DNA of 64,000 nt from Clostridium pasteurianum (GCF_001705235.1 NZ_MCGV01000001.1:3352181-3416180), one strand, 5' to 3'. Counted from the stretch's first letter, positions 8,874 to 17,943 are shown. Notes: generated by a model from the letters alone, not told the origin. A program made the numbers and translations.

Positions 8874-10431
8874 ATTTATTTAATGCATTACTAGCAGCTT
8901 CCATAATACCATTACTACTTCTAGTAGCTCCGGATACAGCGTCAACGTTTGTAGATTGAGCTTTTATAATTTCATCAGGTATAACACTTGAAGCTTCATC
9001 AAAGAAACGAGGAGTATCGTTGCTTGATACTATTTCAATATTTGATATTTTACCACTTTTAACAGTTACAGAAACTTGTAATCCAGGTCTAAATCCATTA
9101 CCAGTACCTGTGTAAGTACCATCCTTATAAGTTGTCCCATTAGTAGTTGTAGAAGAATTATTGTTAGTTTCAGAAGCTTCATTAGAGGAATTCTCATTAC
9201 TTAAAGAATTTTCATTGTTTGAAACTGTAGAATTATTTGTTGTACTGCTGCTCTTTGAAGAAGAACCTGATTTAGCATTCTTTAAAGCATCACTAACGGC
9301 CGCCATAATTCCATTACTGCTTCTGGTAGCACCAGATACAGCATCAACACTTGTTGATTGAGCTTTTATAATTTCGTTAGGTATAGTGTTTGCAGCTTGA
9401 TTGAAATAATCAGGTGTATCATTATTTGATAATATTTCAATACTTGATATATTTCCATTTTTAACAGTTACAGAAACCTTCATGCCAGGGTTAAAGCCTG
9501 TGCCAGTACCAGTATAAGTTCCATCTTTATATTGTCCCTTAGAACTGCTAGTGCTTACGCTTGAGCTTATTGAACTTCCATTTTTATTAACTATATTATT
9601 TGAAACATTAGTAATCCCGTATACTCCAATAATAGCCGCTAAAGCAGCAGAACTTGCTAGAGCTGGGTTTACATTTTCGCCAGCTACATTTAATTGAGTA
9701 TTTTTCCTTGGACAAGTTTCTGCGCATTTTAAGCATATAATACATTCTCCACTTGTAACTTTGCTGGTTTTATAAAGAGGTATTCCCATAGAGCATTTAT
9801 TAGTACATAATCTACATTTACCGCATTTATCATTTGGTTTACTTATATTAAAAAGTCTGAATCTTGATATCAAAGAGAATATAGCTCCAAGTGGACATAA
9901 GTATCTACAGAAAAATCGCTCTATAAACATACATGCAATGATTATGATGAATAAAATTATAAATCCTAAAGTATACTGGAAAATGGCGGTTTTAAAGTTT
10001 GTAATTTGAGCAAATGCATTCCAGGGATTTAAGATATTTAAACTAGAAGTACTAAGTGTCCAAATTAAAATTGCTATGAGAACTAGAATTAGGTATTTTA
10101 CATATTTAAGAAGCTTATCAGTTCTTTCGTCTACCTTGAATTTAAATTTGAATACTTTACTAGATATTTTATACAATAAATCATTCATGAATCCGAAGGA
10201 ACACATCCATCCGCAGAAAAATCTTCCGAATATTATGCTTGCAAGTAGTGTTGTAATCGCCGCAGTAAGAGAAGCTATAAGACTTATTAAATTAAAATTT
10301 CCTTTTATTATGCTCGAATAAAATTTACCTATCTGACTAAAGCTTAATGCAAATAATCCTGGAAGTAAGAATAAAAATATTAATTGAGAAATGAATCTTG
10401 CTATTTGTAATTTCTTTATTTTGTTCTTCAT
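8866..10431 (-). CDS. membrane polyferredoxin with two flavinylated (FMN_bind) domains
   Basis: 521 residues. Four membrane helices (about 13-33, 48-70, 108-128, 150-172) carry the NapH/CcoG-like FCGWMCSFG and FCRYLCPLG motifs. Two 4Fe-4S motifs follow (CGKCRLCTNKC, CIICLKCAETCP), then a fifth helix (about 256-275), a Ser-rich linker, FMN_bind domain 1 (about 300-390), an Asn/Ser linker and FMN_bind domain 2 (about 440-518). Both domains end in DAVSGATRSSNGIM, with the ApbE target Thr. Counting helices puts the clusters inside and the flavins outside, so it should carry electrons across the membrane. It overlaps apbE by 1 nt. The stop codon lies in repeat R1. Confidence 0.92.
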   Translation of the reverse strand: MKNKIKKLQIARFISQLIFLFLLPGLFALSFSQIGKFYSSIIKGNFNLISLIASLTAAITTLLASIIFGRFFCGWMCSFGFMNDLLYKISSKVFKFKFKVDERTDKLLKYVKYLILVLIAILIWTLSTSSLNILNPWNAFAQITNFKTAIFQYTLGFIILFIIIIACMFIERFFCRYLCPLGAIFSLISRFRLFNISKPNDKCGKCRLCTNKCSMGIPLYKTSKVTSGECIICLKCAETCPRKNTQLNVAGENVNPALASSAALAAIIGVYGITNVSNNIVNKNGSSISSSVSTSSSKGQYKDGTYTGTGTGFNPGMKVSVTVKNGNISSIEILSNNDTPDYFNQAANTIPNEIIKAQSTSVDAVSGATRSSNGIMAAVSDALKNAKSGSSSKSSSTTNNSTVSNNENSLSNENSSNEASETNNNSSTTTNGTTYKDGTYTGTGNGFRPGLQVSVTVKSGKISNIEIVSSNDTPRFFDEASSVIPDEIIKAQSTNVDAVSGATRSSNGIMEAASNALNKSN

Positions 10432-11423
10432 TATATCACTCCTGACAATTTAAATTCTTGGTTTGTAATTTGAAAATTATCTTTAATACCTTTTGTTAAG
10501 TAAATTTCTTTTCCCTTTGTTATGAAAATAGCATCTAATCCTTTAAGAGAGTTTATTAAATTTCCACCTGCGTTCACTCCCATAATGTAAATACCTGTGG
10601 ATAGACCATCGCCGTCCAGGGATTTATCTGATATTATGGTTATGCTTATAACTTCATTATCTGATGGGTAACCTGTTAATGGATCTATTATATGATGAAA
10701 AAATCTGCTGCCTACTATGGAATATCTTTCATAATTACCAGAAGTAACTACTGACTTGTCTTTTAAGCTTAATATTCCAACATAATTTCCTGTATAGGCT
10801 AGTGGATTTTGTATTCCTATATTCCAATTTTCTCTAAAGCCTTTTTTACCAACAAGCATTAAATTACCACCTAAATCTATTATGCCTTTCTTTATTTTGT
10901 GTTTTTTAAATATACTTTTTATTTCATCTGCAGCATAACCTTTTGCAATTCCGCCAACATCTATACTCTGATTTTTATTTCTGAGCATTATTGAAGTTCC
11001 TTTATCATCAAAAAGTATGTCTTTGTAATTTACTAACTTGAGTGATGATATTACTTCAGTTTCAGTAGGAATTTTAAAGTTTTCCTTTCCTATATTCCAT
11101 AAGCTTACTATGGGTCTTATAGTAGGATCAAAGGTTCCATGGGTAAGATTGCTATAATACACTGATTTTTTTATTAGAAAATAAGTTTCAGCGCTTACTT
11201 TAACAAAGTTTTTACCAGCAGCTTCAGTTATTGATGAAATTTCACTGTATTTGTTAAAGGCAGAGAGTTTGTCATTTAAAGTATTTAATTTCTTTATTGA
11301 TTCATCTATTGCAGCATCTGAGTTTTTACAGTAGGCTGTTAAACTTATTGTTGTACCAAAAGAGTAAAAGTTTTTTGTATGAGGAATATCGTAGGATGGA
11401 TCATTGTTAAATTGAATAAACAT
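10431..11423 (-). CDS. apbE: FAD:protein FMN transferase
   Basis: 330 residues with DVGGIAKGYAADEI, HHIIDPLTGYPSDNE and LDGDGLSTGIYIMG, the ApbE signature blocks; the usual central Lys/Asp pattern is kept. It is encoded directly before the two-domain FMN_bind protein (1-nt overlap), its obvious substrate. As with the first ApbE there is no signal peptide: the N-terminus is MFIQFNNDPSYDIPH. SD AGGGAG precedes the ATG, but the SD lies inside a strong hairpin (11429-11468), so translation may be controlled. The two-component genes upstream on the same strand suggest signal-dependent expression. Confidence 0.93.
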   Translation of the reverse strand: MFIQFNNDPSYDIPHTKNFYSFGTTISLTAYCKNSDAAIDESIKKLNTLNDKLSAFNKYSEISSITEAAGKNFVKVSAETYFLIKKSVYYSNLTHGTFDPTIRPIVSLWNIGKENFKIPTETEVISSLKLVNYKDILFDDKGTSIMLRNKNQSIDVGGIAKGYAADEIKSIFKKHKIKKGIIDLGGNLMLVGKKGFRENWNIGIQNPLAYTGNYVGILSLKDKSVVTSGNYERYSIVGSRFFHHIIDPLTGYPSDNEVISITIISDKSLDGDGLSTGIYIMGVNAGGNLINSLKGLDAIFITKGKEIYLTKGIKDNFQITNQEFKLSGVI

Positions 11424-11428
11424 ATTAA

Positions 11429-11468
11429 AAGCTCCCTTCTGTTATTTTAATAATACAGTAGGGAGCTT
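11429..11468 (-). promoter_or_regulatory. hairpin that buries the apbE ribosome-binding site
   Basis: AAGCTCCCT and AGGGAGCTT are perfect 9-bp partners, extended after one mismatch by CTGT/ACAG. In the minus-strand transcript the second arm contains the SD (AGGGAG) of apbE, 5 nt before the ATG at 11423. The T tract after it is short (TTTT), so it could also act as a weak attenuator between the kinase gene and apbE. Confidence 0.6.
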
Positions 11469-11525
11469 AAAATAATATTAGAATTTCCTTAGAATTTGCT
11501 TAGAAAAGTGTAAAAATAATAAAAA

Positions 11526-12980
11526 CTAAATTTTATTTAGGTATATGTAAAACGAAGTCCCGTGATTAACCTCACTTTCAGCTGATATTTTACCATTATG
11601 ATTTTCAATTATTGATTTTACTATAGAAAGACCAAGTCCATAACCACCGGATTTTCGTGAGCGGTGATGTTCACTTCTAAAAAATCTATCAAATATGTGA
11701 TCTAGATCTTCTTTTGGTATTCCACTTCCGTTATCTTGAAGCTTAAGTATGATAGAATTTTTTTCGGAAGATAGGGATAGAGTTATTACACCATTTTCAT
11801 TATCAGTGTGATTTATAGAATTTTGTACTATATTGAATATAACCTGTTTAATTTGATTTTTGTTTCCCAGAAAATATGAATCCCCATTTAGATTGATATT
11901 TACCTTTCTTTTTGCTGCTAGAATTTTAAGTCCGGGATAAATTTCTTCTATAATATCTTTCATATTTTGTTTTGAAAATTCAACATGAACATCTCTATCA
12001 AGTCTTGTTAATGTAAGAAGATTATTTACAAGTTCTGAAAGTCGTTCGCTTTCTGATAAAATACTATTTAAGGCTATTTTTAATTTCTTTTCATCCTTGT
12101 ATGAACCTAAAAGTAAAACTTCTACAAAACCACGTATGGAAGTAAGTGGAGTTCTTAGTTCATGAGATGCATCTGAAATAAACTGCTGCATTTTCTTCTT
12201 AAGTGCTTTTTCATTTTTAAAAGAAGTTTCTATGCTTGAAAGCATTTCATTAAATGCAGTTGATAATTGATCTATTTCAACTTGATTATTATTAGTAGGA
12301 AGACGTTTGTTTAAATCCCCAGCAGTAATGTTTTTAACAATACTTGTTATAGTAAATAGAGGATTTAAAGTATGATTAATGACCATTCCACCAATAAGTA
12401 TTGCTAAAATTAATATCATAATTGAAGCAACTATATATATGTAAAGTTGTCTATAAACAATTTCTTTAGTTGAATGAAAAGGGGTACTTAATTGAATTAA
12501 ACCACTGGGAGAATTAGAATTTATTCCTCCAATTTTGCGCCAAATTGTTAAATTGCAAAAATCATTTTTATCTTTGATAATGGTATATCCTTCAAGGTTA
12601 CCTTTTCGATGCATAATTGCTCTGTATTCAGCAGGACTTAGTTCAGGATTAGAAACATTGGCTTTAGCTCTATTACCCGATAGAATTACTTTGCCATTCT
12701 TATCTATGATAGTAGTGGTAAGTTTCATATACAATGTGTTTTTTACAATATAAGCTGCATTCTTTTTTAGTGAATCTTCTGATTTTATATTTTGCAAAGT
12801 ATGTGATACAATGTTGATTCGCGATTCCATAAGCATTTCTTGACTTTTACATAAATATTGCTTTAAAAAAAAGAACTGAAAAACTTCTAAAAGTATTAAA
12901 AATATTATTAGGAGTAAAAATAGTCGCCTTAAGAGCTGCCATTTTAAGCTTTTTTCTTTAAATAATTTTAATGAATTCAT
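11526..12980 (-). CDS. sensor histidine kinase
   Basis: 484 residues: membrane helix about 18-40, an extracytoplasmic domain to about 178, second helix about 180-202, HAMP (about 203-255, PLFTITSIVKNITAGDL), HisKA with H273 in SDASHELRTPLTS, then a HATPase domain with DNGSGIPKEDL (G1 box) and GGYGLGLSIV (G2 box). It autophosphorylates on H273 and passes phosphate to the response regulator, whose gene it overlaps by 4 nt (ATGA). The flavin/ferredoxin operon follows by 100 bp on the same strand and is the probable target. The sensed signal is unknown; a redox or envelope cue would fit the context. Confidence 0.93.
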   Translation of the reverse strand: MNSLKLFKEKSLKWQLLRRLFLLLIIFLILLEVFQFFFLKQYLCKSQEMLMESRINIVSHTLQNIKSEDSLKKNAAYIVKNTLYMKLTTTIIDKNGKVILSGNRAKANVSNPELSPAEYRAIMHRKGNLEGYTIIKDKNDFCNLTIWRKIGGINSNSPSGLIQLSTPFHSTKEIVYRQLYIYIVASIMILILAILIGGMVINHTLNPLFTITSIVKNITAGDLNKRLPTNNNQVEIDQLSTAFNEMLSSIETSFKNEKALKKKMQQFISDASHELRTPLTSIRGFVEVLLLGSYKDEKKLKIALNSILSESERLSELVNNLLTLTRLDRDVHVEFSKQNMKDIIEEIYPGLKILAAKRKVNINLNGDSYFLGNKNQIKQVIFNIVQNSINHTDNENGVITLSLSSEKNSIILKLQDNGSGIPKEDLDHIFDRFFRSEHHRSRKSGGYGLGLSIVKSIIENHNGKISAESEVNHGTSFYIYLNKI

Positions 12981-13666
12981 TTTGCTACCATCCTGTAACC
13001 AACACCTCTAACGGTGCAAATTATATTATGATCTGTATCATTTATTTTGTCTCTAAGATATCTAACATAAACTTCAACTATATTTTTTTCTCCACAAAAA
13101 TCATATCCCCATACTTTTTCAAGTATTAAATCTTTACTTAAGGCGATTCCATTATTTAAAAGAAAATATTTGAGTAAATTATATTCTGTAGGAGATAAGA
13201 CTAAAATGTTTTTATTATAAGTTATTTGATGTGCATCATTATCTATTGAAAAAGCTCCGATGTAACTTTTAGAATCAGATTTTGGCAATGAATTTCTAAG
13301 CCTAGCATTGATTCTGGCTAAGAGCTCCTTAAAGCTGAATGGTTTTATCATATAATCGTCTGCGCCTAAATCAAGCCCGATAACTTTATCTTCAATTCCA
13401 TCTTTGGCTGTAAGCATTATAATTGGCACACTTGATGTCTTTTTTATCTGAGAACATACTTCATATCCATTTATACCTGGAAGCATTACATCGAGAATTA
13501 TTAAATCAGGCTTTAATTTCTCTGCACTAACCATTGCTTCTGTTCCACTGAAAGCAGTGGATACGGTGTAACCTTCACCCTCTAAACCCATTTTTAAGAA
13601 TTCAACTATACTTTCTTCGTCATCTACGACTAAGATGTTTATATTGTTTCTATTTAGTGAAGACAT
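12977..13666 (-). CDS. OmpR/PhoB-family response regulator
   Basis: 229 residues. The receiver domain has the acidic pair in VVDDEES, the phospho-acceptor D59 in LIILDVMLPG, and the conserved Lys in MLTAKDG; the C-terminal winged helix ends in VYVRYLRDKIND and TVRGVGYRM, typical of OmpR-type DNA binding. A very good SD (AAAGGAGG) stands before the ATG. It is the first gene of the RR-HK pair, followed by apbE and the polyferredoxin on the same strand. The upstream region holds repeats R2 and R3, so the promoter must lie within about 100 bp (13670-13768). Confidence 0.94.
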   Translation of the reverse strand: MSSLNRNNINILVVDDEESIVEFLKMGLEGEGYTVSTAFSGTEAMVSAEKLKPDLIILDVMLPGINGYEVCSQIKKTSSVPIIMLTAKDGIEDKVIGLDLGADDYMIKPFSFKELLARINARLRNSLPKSDSKSYIGAFSIDNDAHQITYNKNILVLSPTEYNLLKYFLLNNGIALSKDLILEKVWGYDFCGEKNIVEVYVRYLRDKINDTDHNIICTVRGVGYRMVAK

Positions 13667-13768
13667 TGTTATCCTCCTTTAAAATTAATTTATTTATAGT
13701 ATACTATATGTAAGGTTTTTAGCTCAACTATTAAGTTATGTATCTTCAATTAGTAAAATATAAATGTT

Positions 13769-13959
13769 GAGAAGTAATAGTATTTTGAAACATTAAATAA
13801 AAATCATAAGGCTAAGCTTCAAATTATAAAAATACTAAGAAATTTTAATAACTCGCTGAAAAGAAGCTCAGACAAATTAAAATTTCTAAGTCTTTTTATA
13901 ATTTGAAGCAAGTCTTATTGAATTTTATTTAAATTGTTTCCAAAATACTATTACTTCTC
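13769..13959. repeat. long palindromic repeat R2
   Basis: 191 bp. Outer ends GAGAAGTAATAGTATTTTG and CAAAATACTATTACTTCTC are perfect inverted repeats of 19 bp. Inner arms GCTTCAAATTATAAAAA and TTTTTATAATTTGAAGC match too. The central loop is AATAACTCGCTGAAAAGAAG then CTCAGACAAATT, the long form of the family loop. Confidence 0.9.
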
Positions 13960-14117
13960 TAAAAATAAAAGCAAGGTAAATTTTTCTCCGCTTCACTGCG
14001 AAAAATAATATATTAACTTATTTGAAAATCGAATAATATAGATATCAAAGTAAATCTATGTAATTAACACCTAAAATTCCGTAGGTACGGAGGAATTTTT
14101 TCCTTGTTTTACTCCAA
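13960..14117. repeat. spacer modules between R2 and R3
   Basis: Contains the core hairpin TTTTTCTCCGCTTCACTGCG-AAAAA (13981-14005), the module ending ATAGATATCAAAGTAAA (14007-14054, also at 8578-8628) and AATTCCGTAGGTACGGAGG (14083-14101). No coding sense is visible. Confidence 0.65.
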
Positions 14118-14305
14118 AAGCGAATTAACATTGATACGTAACGATTTAAAAAAACTCTAATAAATCTTGGTAAAAAAATCATAAAATACTTAGAGTTTTA
14201 ATTTGTTTGAGCTTTGCGAGTTATTAAAACTCTTAGTATTTTATGATTTTTTTACCTTAGCTTTATAGAATTTTTTTAATGTTACAAATCAATGTTAACT
14301 CGCTT
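14118..14305. repeat. long palindromic repeat R3
   Basis: 188 bp, close relative of R1 with the loop in the same orientation. Outer ends AAGCGAATTAACATTGAT and ATCAATGTTAACTCGCTT pair except for one position. Where R1 has AAATCG/CGATTT at its ends, R3 has AAGCG/CGCTT, a paired change. Ends 79 bp before the next gene. Confidence 0.85.
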
Positions 14306-14384
14306 TGGATTGTAATTTATAGATTTATTAGGTAATATATATAATAAGTCTATAAATAAGTTTAAAGTGAGGGAGATTTATAAT

Positions 14385-15248
14385 ATGAAACTTAAAAGTA
14401 TAGCAAGTAAATTATTAGTCCTATTTCTTATAGTTACATTAACAGCTGTGGCACCGCTTAATGCCAAGGCTGATGCGTTCATAAGTGTTACACTTGGTGG
14501 TGATTTAAATGAGCAGCAAAAAGCGGACATGCTTAAATACTTTGGTGTAACAAAAGATCAAGTGAATGTAATAGAAGTAAATATAGATGAAGAGAAAAAG
14601 TATCTTGGAAGTACAGCAACTAGTGCACAAATAGGAACTAAATCAATATCATGTTCTTATGTTGAGCCTACATCAAGTGGAGGAATAGATGTAACTACTA
14701 ATAACATATATTGGGTTACTTCAGATATGATAAAAAATGCTCTTATTACAGCTGGAATAAGTAATGCAAAGGTTAAGGCTGCAGCACCTTTTAATGTATC
14801 AGGTACAGCAGCACTTACTGGAATATTGAAGGGGTTTGAAACTAGTAAGGGTGGAAATAAAATTAGTGAGGCAAGTAAGCAAGCAGCTAATCAAGAGTTA
14901 GTAACAACAGGTGATTTGGGGCAGAAAATTGGAAAAGACAAAGCAGCAGGACTTATGAATGAAATAAAGCAGGATGTAGTTAAAAAGAATCCTGATAGTA
15001 AGGATGCTACTAAACAAATAGTAAACAATGTAGTAAACAATTATAATTATAAATTGAGTGATGATGATATAAATAAAATAACTGATGCAATGTATAAAAT
15101 AAGCAAGCTTAATTTAAATTATAGTAAGATAAAAGGACAACTTAATGGTGTTGAAGATAAGTTAAAGGGTACCCTTGAAAGTGACCAGGCAAAGGGATTT
15201 TTTAGTAAAGTATGGACTTCAATTAAGAATTTCTTTAGTGGTTTATAA
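14385..15248 (+). CDS. secreted DUF1002 (YpuA-like) protein
   Basis: 287 residues with a signal peptide (KLKSIASKLLVLFLIVTL, cleavage probably near NAKADA at about residue 30). The mature part begins FISVTLGGDLNEQQKADMLKYFG, the DUF1002 pattern seen in YpuA of Bacillus: a secreted or wall-associated protein whose function is not established. The last stretch SKVWTSIKNFFSGL is amphipathic. Start: SD GGGAGA stands 8 nt before this ATG; a GTG 18 nt upstream overlaps the SD region and would add six residues before the signal peptide, so I reject it. A clear terminator follows, so it is a single-gene unit. Confidence 0.85.
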   Translation: MKLKSIASKLLVLFLIVTLTAVAPLNAKADAFISVTLGGDLNEQQKADMLKYFGVTKDQVNVIEVNIDEEKKYLGSTATSAQIGTKSISCSYVEPTSSGGIDVTTNNIYWVTSDMIKNALITAGISNAKVKAAAPFNVSGTAALTGILKGFETSKGGNKISEASKQAANQELVTTGDLGQKIGKDKAAGLMNEIKQDVVKKNPDSKDATKQIVNNVVNNYNYKLSDDDINKITDAMYKISKLNLNYSKIKGQLNGVEDKLKGTLESDQAKGFFSKVWTSIKNFFSGL

Positions 15249-15260
15249 ATATAATAAAAA

Positions 15261-15298
15261 ATTATAGTTCCTAATTTCTTAGGAGCTATAATTTTTTT
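15261..15298 (+). terminator. Rho-independent terminator after the DUF1002 gene
   Basis: TTATAGTTCCTAA pairs with TTAGGAGCTATAA across a TTTC loop (one G-U pair in RNA), followed by seven T residues. Confidence 0.9.
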
Positions 15299-15468
15299 AT
15301 TACAATATTTTGGTATCATTTGTTGCTTTAGCAATAAATAATACACGAATTTGACTAAAAAGTATATAAAAAGGGTTGAAATGAAAATAATACTAAATTA
15401 TAATTAAATTTATTAAATAATATTTAATGCTTTATTTAATAAAATTTAAAATGTACTAAGGAGAAAGA

Positions 15469-16314
15469 ATGGGAAAAAAATACGTATACAGGAAGCACTT
15501 AAGAAAACCGTCCATAATAATAGGGAGTGTTATGGGGTTTTTTATACTAGTTTATTCATGTTTAGCATTTGCAGTGCTATCATCTTTAGAAAATAAGTTT
15601 GATAAAACTGCTGTAATTATTTTTATTTCAATTGGAGTGTTCATGCTTATAGTAATTTCTTTAGAGAATTTAATATTGTATTTTGCCCTGTTTAGGAGAT
15701 TTAAACGTATAAGTGTGGAATTAACTGATGATTCAATTATATATAATAATTTAAAGGGAACTACGATTATTCCATATTCGGATATAACTAATGTTAGATT
15801 TCCATCAATAAGGTATATTGGTGGTTGGGTTAAAATTATATATGGGAAAAAGAATATTAAATTAACAGTTGTTTTAGAAAATATAGGTGATTTAATAACT
15901 GAATTAAGAGAAAAATTAAATGAACTCAATAAACAAGATTTGTACAATAATCATAGAATGTTTAAGTTTTATAAGACCAGTAAATACAGCGATGCTAGCT
16001 GGAAGAGAATTTATAAATATTTCAAGAAAATGATGATATTTATTGTATGCAACTTCTTTGTAGGATTTGGAATTGCAAGTTTAACACATAAAGATAATGC
16101 TAAATTCGGCTTAGGCTTTGCTGGCTTTATGTTGCCATTAATCGCTTATATAATTTGTGAAATAATTTTAGCAAGGAAAGTATCAAAAAAATCTGATGAA
16201 GCAAGTTTTTATGTGCCTGAAAGTGATGAAGGTTTTGAAAGAAAAGTATTTAGAAATGGAAGTATAATATATTCAATCATTTATTTGATTTTAGCTTTTT
16301 TAGTTGTTAAGTAG
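15469..16314 (+). CDS. membrane protein with a PH-like domain, function unknown
   Basis: 281 residues. Two membrane helices (about 14-38 and 47-72), then a soluble part (about 75-145) with ISVELTDDSIIYNNLKGTTIIPYSDI, which looks like the bacterial PH fold, then two or three more helices (about 185-205, 212-232, 258-280). I do not recognise a named family. SD AAGGAGAAAG precedes the ATG. It stands alone between a terminator at 15261 and the MFS gene. A role at the membrane is all that can be said. Confidence 0.75.
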   Translation: MGKKYVYRKHLRKPSIIIGSVMGFFILVYSCLAFAVLSSLENKFDKTAVIIFISIGVFMLIVISLENLILYFALFRRFKRISVELTDDSIIYNNLKGTTIIPYSDITNVRFPSIRYIGGWVKIIYGKKNIKLTVVLENIGDLITELREKLNELNKQDLYNNHRMFKFYKTSKYSDASWKRIYKYFKKMMIFIVCNFFVGFGIASLTHKDNAKFGLGFAGFMLPLIAYIICEIILARKVSKKSDEASFYVPESDEGFERKVFRNGSIIYSIIYLILAFLVVK

Positions 16315-16334
16315 CAGATATACAATAGTCTTAG

Positions 16335-16373
16335 AACGTCATGGTCTTTAGATAAGAACCTATGGCGTTTTTA
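16335..16373 (+). terminator. probable terminator
   Basis: An imperfect hairpin, AACGTCATGG-TCTT against AAGAACCTATGGCGTT, ends in TTTTTAT just after the PH-like gene. Confidence 0.5.
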
Positions 16374-16510
16374 TGTTTGGGTTTTACTTAGTGCAGCACT
16401 TAATATATTATGATTTGTGGTATAATGTTAGTATTTTATGCTTGAATTAAGATGCTATTTTACAGGATTATTGAATTTTAATAAACTTACAAAAGTATGG
16501 GGGGCTAAAA

Positions 16511-17722
16511 GTGAACATGTTAAATAATTACAAAGGACTTCCTAGAAGTATATATTTTTTATTTATAGTACAAGTAGTAAATAGATTAGGAGATTTTGTT
16601 TTTCCATTTTTATCACTGCTTTTGACACAAAAGCTTCAATTTTCCACAGCTAAAGCGGGAAGTATAGTAATGATTGCTTCGATTGTAGGTATTCCTGCTT
16701 CGTTTATAGGAGGAAAATTTGCAGATAAGGTTAGTAGAAAGAAAACTTATATAATTGGACAGGGATTAGCGGCAATATCAATTTTAATTTGTGGGTTTAT
16801 CAAAATACCAACAGTTACAGTTGTGCTACTAATATCATCAGCTTTTTTTAATGGCTTTGTAAGACCTAGTATGTCAGCCATGGTTGCGGATTTACTTCCA
16901 GCAGAAAAAAGGCAGATTGGGTCTTCACTTTTGTATTTAGGTATAAATTTTGGAGTTGCATTGGGACCTATAATAGCAGGATTTTTGTTTAATAATTATC
17001 TTTCGTTACTATTTATAGGTGATGCGTTAACTTCATTTATAGCAGTTTCTATAGTATGCATATTTGTAGAAGATACAGAACCATTAAAAATTATTGGCGA
17101 AGCTAGAATTGAAGAAAAAGAAGAAGAGGGAAATATTTTTGAGATACTTTTAAAAAGACCATTTATAGTATGCTTTTTTGCTATTGATATAATATATAGT
17201 GTAATTTATAGGCAAAGTCTTTTTTCTCTGCCAATTATGATGACAAAGGTATTTGGATATAGTGGTTCTTCTAAGTATGGTTTTTTAATGAGTGTTAATG
17301 CCATAACTGTAGTAACTTTAACTGTGTTTATAATGCAAGTTATAAGAAAATTAAGAACTCTTACTAATATGGCAATTGTGGGAGTATTTTATGCTTTGGG
17401 CTTTGGAATGATATGCATTATAGGAAAGAACTATCTATTCTTTATAATTTCAACTGTTGTTTGGAGTATAGGAGAAATAATAGCTTCAACTAACTTTGGT
17501 GTTTATGTGGCAAATAACAGTCCTAGAAATTGCAGGGCAAGGTTTGGAGCAGTTGGTGAAATTGTATCATCGGCTGGAGCAGCATTAGGAACTTTTGCGG
17601 CAGGTAAATACATAGATATTTATGGCATAAATACTGTTTGGATGGCTATTTTTGTTTTAGCACTTATAGGTGGAGCACTTATGCTTGTACTTCAGTATTT
17701 TCAGATGGCGGCAAGTAATTAA
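16511..17722 (+). CDS. MFS transporter (drug/metabolite exporter type)
   Basis: 403 residues with about 12 membrane helices. GGKFADKVSRKKTYIIG between helices 2 and 3 is the major facilitator motif A (G-x-x-x-D-R/K-x-G-R-R/K). The first half ends in a charged loop (about 195-212, EARIEEKEEEGN). Closest in look to MdtH/YfcJ-type exporters; substrate unknown. Starts at GTG with the run GGGGGG 6 nt before it; an ATG two codons later is also possible. A single-gene unit ahead of repeat S2. Confidence 0.85.
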   Translation: MNMLNNYKGLPRSIYFLFIVQVVNRLGDFVFPFLSLLLTQKLQFSTAKAGSIVMIASIVGIPASFIGGKFADKVSRKKTYIIGQGLAAISILICGFIKIPTVTVVLLISSAFFNGFVRPSMSAMVADLLPAEKRQIGSSLLYLGINFGVALGPIIAGFLFNNYLSLLFIGDALTSFIAVSIVCIFVEDTEPLKIIGEARIEEKEEEGNIFEILLKRPFIVCFFAIDIIYSVIYRQSLFSLPIMMTKVFGYSGSSKYGFLMSVNAITVVTLTVFIMQVIRKLRTLTNMAIVGVFYALGFGMICIIGKNYLFFIISTVVWSIGEIIASTNFGVYVANNSPRNCRARFGAVGEIVSSAGAALGTFAAGKYIDIYGINTVWMAIFVLALIGGALMLVLQYFQMAASN

Positions 17723-17790
17723 ATTTATAATATATACATTTACATTAAAAGTATGAGGCTGTCGCATTAAATATTGTGAATTAACTTTAG

Positions 17791-17943
17791 AAAAATTAAG
17801 AATTAAGAATTAATGTAGATTTTAGAAAAGAACATTTCCACTGGTGAAAATGAAAGTAGTTATAAGTTTATAAGTTTTTCGTAGTGGAACGGAGAAAAAG
17901 TTTTATTAATTCTTAATTCCTAATTTTTAATTCTTAATTTTTT
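17791..17943. repeat. dispersed inverted repeat, family S copy 2
   Basis: Ends AATTAAGAATTAAGAATTAA and TTAATTCTTAATTCC...TTCTTAATT are inverted, and the middle has TTTTTCGTAGTGGAACGGAG (17876-17896), the same core as at 756-945. Its right edge overlaps the 3' end of the minus-strand MCP gene and provides the TAA stop and an AAA-AAT tail. Confidence 0.8.
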
